Positions 16,100 to 23,675 of a stretch of 64,000 nt of DNA are shown one piece after another (position 1 is the stretch's first letter; every line of letters starts with the position of its first letter). Source of the stretch: Saccharopolyspora_D taberi (GTDB lineage Bacteria; Actinomycetota; Actinomycetes; Mycobacteriales; Pseudonocardiaceae). The stretch covers positions 62,001-126,000 of the forward strand of contig NZ_BAAAUX010000002.1 of assembly GCF_039534165.1 (NCBI RefSeq). The letters run 5' to 3'. The position numbers were made by a program, and so were the translations under genes. The notes below the pieces were generated by a model. That model had not been told where the DNA came from. It searched no databases and saw only the letters and a list, made by a program, of their open reading frames with translations.

Positions 16100-16255
16100 C
16101 TACAGGGTGACGGCGAGGCACGAGTCGTTGGTGAGGATCAGGCAGTCACCACCGTCACCGCCGTCACCACCGAACTGCACGCCGTCCTGGTCGACCGGAT
16201 CGGTCTCGGGAAGCTGCTGCAGGGCGCTGACGTCAAGCTCGAATTCCTCGTACAT
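16100..16255 (-). CDS. lanA: Class IV lanthipeptide precursor peptide
   Basis: A 51-residue peptide read from the minus strand; start ATG with GGAGG six bases upstream. Leader: residues 12-20 are LQQLPETDP, closely like the venezuelin precursor leader (LHALPETDP, from memory), followed by V-D-Q-D-G and Phe28. Core region: three Gly-Gly-Asp repeats (29-37), then Cys38-Leu-Ile-Leu-Thr42, Asn-Asp-Ser45 and Cys46-Leu-Ala-Val-Thr50-Leu51. Thr42, Ser45 and Thr50 can be dehydrated, and Cys38 and Cys46 can form thioethers. It lies between the S9 peptidase and exporter genes of a lanL cluster. I see no second precursor nearby. The cleavage site is not determined; after Pro20 is one option. Confidence 0.85.
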   Translation of the reverse strand: MYEEFELDVSALQQLPETDPVDQDGVQFGGDGGDGGDCLILTNDSCLAVTL

Positions 16256-16365
16256 CTCAAACCTCCGGATAGTTCGGATTGCCTTTTCGTGAACGGATCA
16301 AGCGGGTGTCACCGGCGACCGCGGCGGATCCCGCGAGGGGCTCAGGTCCTGCTGCGCGCACACGT

Positions 16366-18123
16366 TCATGCTCGCCCCCATGAGCCGCAGAACCGGGTGA
16401 CGGCGTCGCGGACCTCGCCGGATCTGCCGGTCACGACCTCGTGATGGCCCGCAGGGAGTTCCCGGTAGTCCAGGCGGTCGGCCGCACCGGACTCCAGCAG
16501 GCGGTTGCGCAGCGCGCGGGACTGCTCGACCGGGATCACCTCGTCGTCGGTGCCGTGCATCAGCAGCAGCGGCGCCGAGATCGAAGGGCACAGCCGCAGG
16601 ACGTCGCGGGTTCCCAGATCGTCGTCGATCTCTTCGAGCGCACCCAGCTTCGCCGCGCGGCGGCCCACCCACGGCGCCCCCGCGCTGTGCAGCCGGGCTC
16701 CGGACAGCAGCGGTGCCAGTGCGACGCACGCCGACCACATGTGCGGGGCCGCGCTGGCGGCCAGCAGCGCGAGGAACGCGCCGTAGCTGACCCCCAGCAC
16801 CATCGGCGGCGGCAGCCCGGCCCGCTTGGAACCCAGGTCGGCGGCGATCGCCACGACGTCGTCGAGGTCGGGCCCGCCCCAGGCGCCGATCACCGGATCC
16901 AGGTGCGCGCGGCCGTAGCCGGTGCTGCCCCGGTAGTTCGGCGCCACCACGCAGATCCCGGCCGCGGTGAGGTCCTGGAAGAGCGGTTCGAACTCCATCC
17001 GCCACGACGACAGCGGACCGCCGTGCAGCGCGAGCACGAGGCGGTCGGCGCGCGCCCAGTCGCTGCCGTAGACGATCGCCTCGACCTCGCCCGCTGCCGC
17101 GTTGAGCGGCACCAGTTCGGCTCCGGCCCAGTCCCGCGGGCCGGCATCGCCGGGCAGCACCGAAGGCTGCCTCCGCGGCGCGATCGTCAGCAGCGTGGTG
17201 GGCTGCGTCGGCGAGGTGAACGGAAGCCGGATCCCGTGGCGGGACCACTGCGCGGGGCCGCGGGTCACACCGGCCGGGATCGCGAGCGGCTCCAGCCGGT
17301 CGTGGTCCGGGCGGTAGACGTGCAGCGTGGACACCGCTCCCGAGTACCGCTGCACGAGGATCCGGTTCCCGCTCGGGTCGACGGCGAGCGCGGTGTGGCG
17401 GTGCTCGGAGGTGCGCAGCGAGTCCGGGAACCGGACGGTGTTGGCACCGTCCAGCCGCGCCCATCCGAAGCGCTCGGGCCCGCCGGCGTTGGTCTCGACG
17501 ACGAGCAGCCCGGTGGCGGGGTGGAAGGCGATCACGCGGTCGCTGCTGTCCGGTGACAGCGAGAGCAACGTGCGCCAGCACCGCTGCCGCAGGTCCACCA
17601 GCACGCCGTCGCGGACGCCCGGTGCACTGGTCAGGTTGACCGCCAGCAGTTCCCTGCGGGCGTCCAGCCACACGCCGCCGGAGGCCGCGCCCGGCAACCG
17701 CACCACCGCCTCCGCGCCCCGGTCGCCGACCCGCCAGACGACCGACTCCGCCGCGCTCTCGTGCGTGATCAGCAAGCCCAGCGAGGACGAGTCCGGACCG
17801 GGCAGCAGGTAGCCGCCGAGCGCGGTCGGTTCGTGCAGCACGCGGCGCCGGCCGTCCCGCTCCAGCAGGGTCAGCGGACGGCGTTCGCCCGACTTCGGCA
17901 ACAGCAGCACCCGGTCGTCACCGAGCGGCTGGGCCTGCCCGGCACGGCCCGCCGACGGTTCCTCGTGGCGCAGCCGCGCCGTGCCCGAGTCGAAGTCCCA
18001 CACCTCGAAGGCGGTGTCGCGACCCCGCGTCCGCACGCACGCCATGCGCCGCCCGCCGGGGGCGAAGCCGAAGTTCGACCGCACCGGGGCGAGGTCGGTC
18101 GCGGTGCCGCGCAACGTGTTCAT
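16366..18123 (-). CDS. S9 prolyl-oligopeptidase-family serine peptidase, likely leader peptidase
   Basis: A 585-residue two-domain enzyme. Residues 10-320 form a predicted beta-propeller. The C-terminal alpha/beta hydrolase has His-Gly-Gly-Pro (367-370), the nucleophile Gly-Val-Ser446-Tyr-Gly, Asp527 in His-Gly-Thr-Asp-Asp-Glu-Val, and His560/His561 in Ala-Gly-His-His-Glu. No signal peptide, so it is cytoplasmic. Its ATG overlaps the LanL stop (ATGA at 18120-18123), so the two are co-translated. Prolyl oligopeptidases such as FlaP remove leaders in some class III lanthipeptide pathways, and the precursor here has Pro16 and Pro20 in its leader. Role in maturation is inferred from context. Confidence 0.87.
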   Translation of the reverse strand: MNTLRGTATDLAPVRSNFGFAPGGRRMACVRTRGRDTAFEVWDFDSGTARLRHEEPSAGRAGQAQPLGDDRVLLLPKSGERRPLTLLERDGRRRVLHEPTALGGYLLPGPDSSSLGLLITHESAAESVVWRVGDRGAEAVVRLPGAASGGVWLDARRELLAVNLTSAPGVRDGVLVDLRQRCWRTLLSLSPDSSDRVIAFHPATGLLVVETNAGGPERFGWARLDGANTVRFPDSLRTSEHRHTALAVDPSGNRILVQRYSGAVSTLHVYRPDHDRLEPLAIPAGVTRGPAQWSRHGIRLPFTSPTQPTTLLTIAPRRQPSVLPGDAGPRDWAGAELVPLNAAAGEVEAIVYGSDWARADRLVLALHGGPLSSWRMEFEPLFQDLTAAGICVVAPNYRGSTGYGRAHLDPVIGAWGGPDLDDVVAIAADLGSKRAGLPPPMVLGVSYGAFLALLAASAAPHMWSACVALAPLLSGARLHSAGAPWVGRRAAKLGALEEIDDDLGTRDVLRLCPSISAPLLLMHGTDDEVIPVEQSRALRNRLLESGAADRLDYRELPAGHHEVVTGRSGEVRDAVTRFCGSWGRA

Positions 18124-20819
18124 GGCCGGTCGGCCTGTCCGGTCGTCCACTGCCGGGGGCAGCCGTAGCGCAGCCGCAGCAGGAAGCCGAGGACACCGCT
18201 GAGCCCGTCGGCCCACTCCACCGACACCCCGCCCTCGGCGTCCGGGAACACCGTCAGCCCGTCGCGGTAGACCCGCCGCGCGAAGATCGCGTGCGCGATC
18301 CGGTGCGCGGTGGCGAGGTAGGCCGGTTCCTCCAGGTGATCGGCCATGTCGAGCAGGAACTCCGCGTTCCCGGCCAGCCCGTGGCACTGGCCGACCGGGC
18401 CCCGCCACGCGTGGTCGACGGCCGCCGCCGCGGCCCGCACCGCCAGGTCGCGCGCGGTCGGGTTCCCCGTGGCGCGCGCCAGCCGGACCAGGAAGGTACC
18501 GACGCCGGACGAGCCGCTGCACCAGTGCGGCAGCACCGGGCCCTTCCGGTCGGGCGAGGAGCGCCAGCGCGCCCCGCTGTCGTCGACCACGGCGTGCCGC
18601 TGCAGTGGCCGCAGCGCGCTTTCGGCGGCGTCGAGGTAGGCGGGCCCGCCGAGTTCGGCGGCGGCGAGCAGGAAGCAGCCGATACCGGCGGTGCCGTGGG
18701 CGAAGCCGTGGAAACGCCGTCCGGCGAAGTCGGAGTCGGCGTCGTCGGCGGTCTGCCAGAACGGCCCGTCCGCGTCCTCCCGCGCGGACCGGGACAACGC
18801 GTCGGCGCTCAGGCGTGCCCGCTTGGCGAACTCCGGATCACCGGTGACCTGCCAGAAGTGCAGCGCGGTGAGACCGAGGCCCGCCATTCCGTGCGTGATG
18901 TCCGGGCTCAGCCAGGTCGTGGGCAGCTCCTTGGCCAGCCGCACCGCGTGGTCGGTGGCCTCGTGGTCGCCGATCGCGGTGGCCGCGTCGTGCAGCGCCC
19001 ACGCGATGCCCGCGCGCCCGAAGTACAGGCCCGGGGTCCGGAACGGATCCCGCTCGGCCCGCAGGCGCATCCAGTCCACGGCGGTCGCGATCGCCTCGGC
19101 GACCCGGTCCCCGCCGCGCAGGCGGTGGTACAGCGCGAGCGCCGCGAGCGGGCCCGCCGCGCCGTGCTGGAGGTTGCAGGGATCGTGGATGTCCCGCGCC
19201 ACCGGCCAAAGCGCTTCCCCGTTGTGCGGGTCCATGGTCGCCAGCAGGTGATCGACGATGCCGTCGACGGCCTCCTGCCACTCCACCCCGGAGAAGGGTT
19301 CGCACCGGGCCGGACGCGGCTCCCGCCCGGGCGGTGCGGCGAGCACCTCCCGGACCCGCTCGGGTCCGGGCCGCGCGGCGGGATCGTCGTCCATCAGGCC
19401 GGTGATCAGCGAGGTGACCGGTGCCGGGAGTTCCACGGCGGAAACCGTCGGCAGCCACAGCGCGAGCCGATCCCGGAGCGGGCGTCCGGACGGCCTGTCG
19501 TCCGGGATGATCGGGTGCGCCCCGGTCAGGACGAACAGGATCGTCGCCCCGAGGGCGAAGAGGTCGGCGGTCGGCTCCGCCGGGTCGCCGCGCAGCTGTT
19601 CGGGCGCGGCGTAACCTGGGGTGCCGATGGCCGGCCGCTCGGCGGGCCGGTGCACCGGAACGGACAGCTCGAAGTCGATCAGCCACGGTTCGCCGTCGAC
19701 GACCACGACGTTGTTGGGGTTGAAGTCGCGCAGCACGAGCCCCGCGCCGTGCACGGCCTCCAGCTTCGCCGCGAGCCGTGCGGCCATCCGCAGCCCGGCG
19801 GGCAGGTGTCCGCGCGAGCCGTGCTCGCGGATGCCGTCGACGACCCACTTCCGCAGCGGTGCGCCGGTCAGCTGCTCGACGGCCAGGAACACGTGCCCGC
19901 CGTGGTCGAACAGCGACACCACGCGCGGGCAGACGCCCAGCGGCGCCAGCGTTCTCAGCGCGTCGGCCTCGACGCGGAGCAGGTCCCTGGCATCGGTGCC
20001 GTCGGGACCGGCGGCGGCGTGCGGACGCGCTTCCTTGAGCACGACCTCGGCACCGGTGAAGGTGTCCCGCGCTCGGTAGACGCCGCCCTTGTTGGCGTGG
20101 CGGATCGCCTCCTTCACCGCGAAGCGGTCCCCGAGCAGGATCGGCTGCCGCCGTCGCCGTCGCCGCGGCAACGGCTCGGCGTCGGCGAACGGCGACCGCG
20201 CCCAGTCCGGCGGCGTGTAGCGCGCCTCGCGGCGGTCGGTCAGCGCCTCGCCGGACGGTCCTCGGATGATGTTGCGGTACAGCCCGTCGTTGGTGAGCAC
20301 CCGCTGGTCGACGAACGAACCGTAGCGGTAGTGGACCAGGCTTCCCCGGCGGTAGGGCCGATCGGAGAGGATCACCGGTCCGTTGAGGCCGACGGTGGCC
20401 AGGTGCAGTGCTTCGGCCAGTTCCGCGCACTGCTCGTCGGTGCCCGGGTACACGGTGAGGAACTTGCCCGCGCTCGACCGCGGGGCGTGGCTGGAGTTCA
20501 GCGCGTGGACGCCTGCGAGAGTGGCGGCGAACTTGAACGGAACCCGCGCGTCCAGCAGCACCGGAAGACTGCGCTGGAGCACGGCGCCGGCGGTCGGGGT
20601 GGTGGCTGCCAGGTGCAGCTTCCAGCCCTGCCTGGCCATCGTGGACTCCACCGGCGTCGCCCGGCACCAGAACTCGTCCTCGCGCACCGCCCACGACGCG
20701 GCGGCGCGGACGCCGAGCGCGTCCCGCAGCAGCGGCACGAGACTGCCGTCGGAGCCGGGGATTTTCGCGTCGCACGACGGCATCGCACCGCTCGCAGGCG
20801 CACGTGACTCCTGCTTCAT
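18120..20819 (-). CDS. lanL: Class IV lanthipeptide synthetase (lyase-kinase-LanC)
   Basis: An 899-residue enzyme in three parts. Residues 1-225: lyase-like, with His69 in Trp-Lys-Leu-His and Lys96 in Val-Pro-Phe-Lys-Phe, matching the residues used by OspF-type phosphothreonine lyases. Residues 230-500: Ser/Thr kinase with Lys262, catalytic Asp365 (Leu-Arg-Asp-Phe-Asn-Pro-Asn-Asn) and Asp382 (Asp-Phe-Glu instead of DFG). Residues 520-890: LanC cyclase with His-Gly-Thr-Ala-Gly at 708 and the zinc ligands Cys767 (Trp-Cys-Ser-Gly), Cys812 and His813 (Cys-His-Gly). Retained ligands set it apart from class III LanKC. It would phosphorylate, eliminate and cyclise Ser/Thr/Cys of the precursor. Start ATG 20819 follows GGAGGGG. 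Confidence 0.92.
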   Translation of the reverse strand: MKQESRAPASGAMPSCDAKIPGSDGSLVPLLRDALGVRAAASWAVREDEFWCRATPVESTMARQGWKLHLAATTPTAGAVLQRSLPVLLDARVPFKFAATLAGVHALNSSHAPRSSAGKFLTVYPGTDEQCAELAEALHLATVGLNGPVILSDRPYRRGSLVHYRYGSFVDQRVLTNDGLYRNIIRGPSGEALTDRREARYTPPDWARSPFADAEPLPRRRRRRQPILLGDRFAVKEAIRHANKGGVYRARDTFTGAEVVLKEARPHAAAGPDGTDARDLLRVEADALRTLAPLGVCPRVVSLFDHGGHVFLAVEQLTGAPLRKWVVDGIREHGSRGHLPAGLRMAARLAAKLEAVHGAGLVLRDFNPNNVVVVDGEPWLIDFELSVPVHRPAERPAIGTPGYAAPEQLRGDPAEPTADLFALGATILFVLTGAHPIIPDDRPSGRPLRDRLALWLPTVSAVELPAPVTSLITGLMDDDPAARPGPERVREVLAAPPGREPRPARCEPFSGVEWQEAVDGIVDHLLATMDPHNGEALWPVARDIHDPCNLQHGAAGPLAALALYHRLRGGDRVAEAIATAVDWMRLRAERDPFRTPGLYFGRAGIAWALHDAATAIGDHEATDHAVRLAKELPTTWLSPDITHGMAGLGLTALHFWQVTGDPEFAKRARLSADALSRSAREDADGPFWQTADDADSDFAGRRFHGFAHGTAGIGCFLLAAAELGGPAYLDAAESALRPLQRHAVVDDSGARWRSSPDRKGPVLPHWCSGSSGVGTFLVRLARATGNPTARDLAVRAAAAAVDHAWRGPVGQCHGLAGNAEFLLDMADHLEEPAYLATAHRIAHAIFARRVYRDGLTVFPDAEGGVSVEWADGLSGVLGFLLRLRYGCPRQWTTGQADRP

Positions 20820-21144
20820 TCGCCCCTCCCCAGTGAGCCGACCAGCTTCTCCAATGCTGAGTTCGATTCGGCAGGTGCGCTCGCCGTGGCCGGTAGAGGC
20901 GGAGGTCCGCTGGGTGGACCGTGGGTAGGCGCGGAGGGGTGAAATGCATTCGAACGGGACGGTAACGCTCGCGGCGCCGGGGCGACGCGCTCGTGAGGAG
21001 TTCACGCAAGGGAGCCGGTCTCGGGCAAACGGTCACTCACCAGAGTGTTCCGTGGAGGGATCACAAGAGGACTTTGGTTTCTGTCCGAAGATGACGCCTT
21101 GCATCGAACGGGCTCGATTACCTGTTTGAGGCATCAGCGGAAAA
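20820..21144. other. Intergenic region upstream of lanL
   Basis: This stretch must hold the promoter of the minus-strand lanthipeptide operon. A plus-strand frame at 20944-21129 (61 codons) has a good GGAGGGG before its ATG, but its codons lose the usual third-position G/C after the first half, and I do not recognise the product. It is not called as a gene. I saw no convincing promoter consensus. Confidence 0.4.
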
Positions 21145-21176
21145 CGATGGCGGCCCGCCGTGCGGGGCCGCCATCG
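21145..21176 (-). terminator. Rho-independent terminator, thiolase transcript
   Basis: A 12-bp perfect stem CGATGGCGGCCC / GGGCCGCCATCG with an 8-base loop is followed, on the minus strand, by TTTT (21141-21144). It is the second hairpin after the thiolase stop. Confidence 0.75.
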
Positions 21177-21273
21177 AACTGGATCTCTGTGTCCACTTCA
21201 GACAGTTGCTTGCTTTGTGCCAGGTGCTTGTCGAGAAGAAAATCCTTGTACTGCAACAGGAATCGCGAGAAGA

Positions 21274-21295
21274 GCCGCCGAAGCGATTCGGCGGC
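21274..21295 (-). terminator. Hairpin immediately after thiolase stop
   Basis: GCCGCCGAA (21274-21282) and TTCGGCGGC (21287-21295) form a 9-bp stem with a 4-base loop, starting 11 bases after the thiolase stop; TCTTCTC follows on the minus strand. Confidence 0.55.
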
Positions 21296-21306
21296 GCCGA
21301 CCGACC

Positions 21307-22515
21307 TCACACCCGCTCGAACACCGCGGCCAGACCCTGGCCGCCGCCGATGCACATCGTCTCCAGCCCGTACCGGGCGTCCCGGCGGTGCATCTCGCGC
21401 GAGAGCGTCGCCAGGATCCGGCCGCCGGTCGCGCCCACGGGATGCCCGAGCGAGATCCCGGAACCGTTGACGTTGAGCCGGTCGAAGTCCGACGGTGCGA
21501 ACTCCCATTCGCGGGTGCAGGCCAGCACCTGGGCGGCGAACGCCTCGTTGAGCTCGATCAGGTCGATGTCGGCGAGCCCGAGACCGGCCCGCTCCAGCGC
21601 GGTGGCCGTCGCCGGGACCGGCCCGATGCCCATCGTGCGCGGCGGCACGCCCGCCCGCGCCCACGCCACCAGCCGGACCAGCGGTCGCAGCCCGAGTTCG
21701 GCGGCCCGCTCCGGCGTCGTCACCACGCACACCGCCGCGGCGTCGTTCTGCCCGCTGGCGTTGCCCGCCGTGACCGTGGCCTCCGGGTCGGACTTGCCCA
21801 GCACCGGGCGCAGTGCGGCCAGCGATTCGAGTGTGGTGTCCGGACGCGGGTGCTCGTCGGCGTCGATGACGGTGTCGCCCTTGCGGGAGCGGACCGTCAC
21901 CGGCACGAGCTCGTCGTCGAAGCGGCCCGCGGCGATCGCCTCGGCGGCGCGCTGCTGCGAGCGGACCGACAGCTCGTCCTGCTCCTCGCGGGCAATGCCG
22001 TACTCCCGGCGCAGGTTCTCGGCGGTCTCCAGCATCCCGCCCGGGACCGGGTGGTTGGCCCCGCCCGCGGTCACGCGCCCGCGCGCGAGCGAGTCGTGCA
22101 GCTCCAGGCCGCTGCCGCGGATGCCCCAGCGCGCCTCGGTGGTGTAGAAGGGCGCGTTGCTCATGCTCTCGGCGCCGCCGGCGAGCACCACGTCGCTCAC
22201 CCCGGTCTGCACCTGCATGGCCGCGTCGAGCACGGCCTGCAGGCCCGAGCCGCAGCGGCGGTCGATCTGGGTCCCGCCGACCTCGACCGGCAGCCCGGCG
22301 TCCAGCGCCGCGACCCGGCCGATCGCGGGCGCGTCGGAGTTCGGGTAGCAGTGGCCGAGGATCACCTCGTCGATCGCGGAGCCCGGCAGCCCGGTGCGCT
22401 CCACCAGCGCGGTGATCACGGTGGCCGCCAGCTCGGCGGCGGGCACGGACTTCAGCGCGCCGCCGAAGCGGCCGATCGGGGTCCGCAGCGGTTCACAGAT
22501 CACCGCATCGCGCAT
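21307..22515 (-). CDS. Acetyl-CoA acetyltransferase / beta-ketoadipyl-CoA-type thiolase
   Basis: A 402-residue cytoplasmic thiolase that cleaves 3-oxoacyl-CoA with CoA. Acyl-binding Cys is in Arg-Arg-Cys-Gly-Ser-Gly-Leu-Gln (about residue 90). The catalytic His is in Gly-His-Pro-Val-Gly-Ala-Thr-Gly and the second Cys in Cys-Ile-Gly-Gly-Gly-Gln-Gly near the C-terminus; Asn-Glu-Ala-Phe-Ala is also present. It is upstream-linked by a shared operator to a PaaH-type dehydrogenase across a LysR gene, which suggests one degradation module, possibly the last steps of an aromatic or dicarboxylic acid route like PaaH/PaaJ. The exact substrate is not readable. Confidence 0.92.
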   Translation of the reverse strand: MRDAVICEPLRTPIGRFGGALKSVPAAELAATVITALVERTGLPGSAIDEVILGHCYPNSDAPAIGRVAALDAGLPVEVGGTQIDRRCGSGLQAVLDAAMQVQTGVSDVVLAGGAESMSNAPFYTTEARWGIRGSGLELHDSLARGRVTAGGANHPVPGGMLETAENLRREYGIAREEQDELSVRSQQRAAEAIAAGRFDDELVPVTVRSRKGDTVIDADEHPRPDTTLESLAALRPVLGKSDPEATVTAGNASGQNDAAAVCVVTTPERAAELGLRPLVRLVAWARAGVPPRTMGIGPVPATATALERAGLGLADIDLIELNEAFAAQVLACTREWEFAPSDFDRLNVNGSGISLGHPVGATGGRILATLSREMHRRDARYGLETMCIGGGQGLAAVFERV

Positions 22516-22561
22516 TGCTGCTCCTTCTCTCTCGAATCGACACCCTGACACTAGGCCCGCG

Positions 22562-22580
22562 AGAGCGTCCAATACCAAAT
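22562..22580. promoter_or_regulatory. LysR-box copy upstream of thiolase
   Basis: Read on the minus strand this is ATTTGGTATTGGACGCTCT. It matches 18 of 19 bases of the element at 23560-23578. It lies 47 bases upstream of the thiolase start, between it and the LysR stop. A weaker related AAGACGCCAAT follows at 22593-22603. Confidence 0.65.
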
Positions 22581-22618
22581 CAGGCCCGCAGCAAGACGCC
22601 AATCGACATAATCGGTCG

Positions 22619-23512
22619 TCAGGGCGGCGTGGGCATGGCTTCCTCGGCGACGGCGAGCACGCTCCGAAGCGCCGGTGACGGGTTGTCCCGGCGCCAGGCC
22701 AGGGCGAACGACATCGGCCGGGCCGGTCCGGCAAGCGGGCGGAAGACCATGCCCTCGGCCTGGATGTGCTGCACCGACGACACCGTCAGCGTCACGCCGA
22801 CGCCCGCGCCCACCAGGGCCAGGATCGTGTAGGAGTCCGGTGCCTCCTGCACGATCCGCGGGTTGAACCCGGCGGTGACGCAGGCGTGCACGAGCGCGTC
22901 GCGGACGGCGGAGCCGCGCGTGCCGGGGAAGGTCACGAACGGTTCGTCGGCCAGGTCGGGCAGGCTGACCTCGGGTTCGCCCGCCAAGCGGTGCTCGGCG
23001 GGCAGCGCGGCGACCAGCTGCTCGTGTTCGATCAGCCGCACGTCGACGCCGTCCCGGCGCACCGGCAGCCGCACGAAACCGAGATCGAGTTCGCCCTCGG
23101 CGACCTTGGTCAGCGCCTCCCCGGAATAGGTCTGCCCGCGCAGGACGAGCTCGATCCCGGGGTGGCGGGCGCGTACCGCCCTGGTGAGCCGGGGCAGCGC
23201 GTGGTGGCTGCTCGCCCCGGGGAAGCCGATGCTGACCCGGCCGGTCTCGCCGCGCCCGCCCGCCAGCGCCGCCCGGGTCGCCACGTCGAGGTCGGCCAGC
23301 ACCCGGCGGGCCGGGTCGAGCATCGCCTGCCCGGCCGAGGTCATCCGGACCGAGCGGGTGCTGCGCTCGAACAGCTGCACCCCGAGCTCGTGTTCGAGCT
23401 GCCGGATCTGCTGGCTCAGCGGGGGTTGCGCGATGTTGAGCCGGGCGGCGGCGCGCCCGAAGTGCAGTTCCTCGGCGACGGCGACGAACCCGGCGAGATG
23501 GCGGAACTCCAC
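22619..23512 (-). CDS. LysR-family transcriptional regulator
   Basis: A 297-residue LysR protein. The winged helix-turn-helix covers residues 1-60 (Phe-Arg-His-Leu-Ala-Gly-Phe-Val-Ala-Val, then Gln-Pro-Pro-Leu-Ser-Gln-Gln-Ile-Arg-Gln-Leu-Glu). The effector-binding domain is from about residue 90. It is flanked by the thiolase (same strand) and the divergent 3-hydroxyacyl-CoA dehydrogenase, and an identical-looking 19-bp element lies in front of each. It therefore probably activates both in response to a pathway CoA ester or acid. Length and layout are typical for the family. Confidence 0.92.
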   Translation of the reverse strand: MEFRHLAGFVAVAEELHFGRAAARLNIAQPPLSQQIRQLEHELGVQLFERSTRSVRMTSAGQAMLDPARRVLADLDVATRAALAGGRGETGRVSIGFPGASSHHALPRLTRAVRARHPGIELVLRGQTYSGEALTKVAEGELDLGFVRLPVRRDGVDVRLIEHEQLVAALPAEHRLAGEPEVSLPDLADEPFVTFPGTRGSAVRDALVHACVTAGFNPRIVQEAPDSYTILALVGAGVGVTLTVSSVQHIQAEGMVFRPLAGPARPMSFALAWRRDNPSPALRSVLAVAEEAMPTPP

Positions 23513-23559
23513 GGCGCACCTCCCTCGATTGTTCGGCTTTCCATCTTACTGACGTCTCG

Positions 23560-23578
23560 ATTCGGTATTGGACGCTCT
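23560..23578. promoter_or_regulatory. LysR-box copy upstream of 3-hydroxyacyl-CoA dehydrogenase
   Basis: ATTCGGTATTGGACGCTCT, in the 163-bp gap between the divergent LysR and dehydrogenase genes, is near-identical to the element before the thiolase. It overlaps a GGACGC / GCGTCC dyad (23570-23587). Confidence 0.65.
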
Positions 23579-23675
23579 TGGGCGTCCTGTGGTTGGTTCA
23601 GGGGCTGATCAACCGGGACTCCGGGTGCGGGTCACTACGCTGGGGCCGCGGACGGATCGGAGGAGAGGAACGGCG

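Noticed and set aside
16298..16381. A short minus-strand frame starting in an ATGA overlap with the S9 peptidase stop (23-27 codons)
   Set aside because: No leader motif, one Cys only and Pro/Arg-rich. I do not consider it a second lanthipeptide precursor, though the overlap is suggestive.
18120..20819. Class III (LanKC) assignment for the synthetase
   Set aside because: The cyclase domain keeps Trp-Cys-Ser-Gly and Cys-His-Gly zinc-ligand motifs, which LanKC enzymes lack, and the leader is venezuelin-like.
20944..21129. A 61-codon plus-strand frame with a good ribosome site
   Set aside because: Third-position GC falls off in the second half and the product resembles nothing I know; it lies in the lanL upstream region. 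Left as a note only.
21134..21306. Protein-like minus-strand frame after the thiolase (Leu-Leu-Gln-Tyr-Lys-Asp-Phe-Leu-Leu)
   Set aside because: It has no start of its own and contains two hairpin terminators, so it is best read as untranslated 3' sequence.
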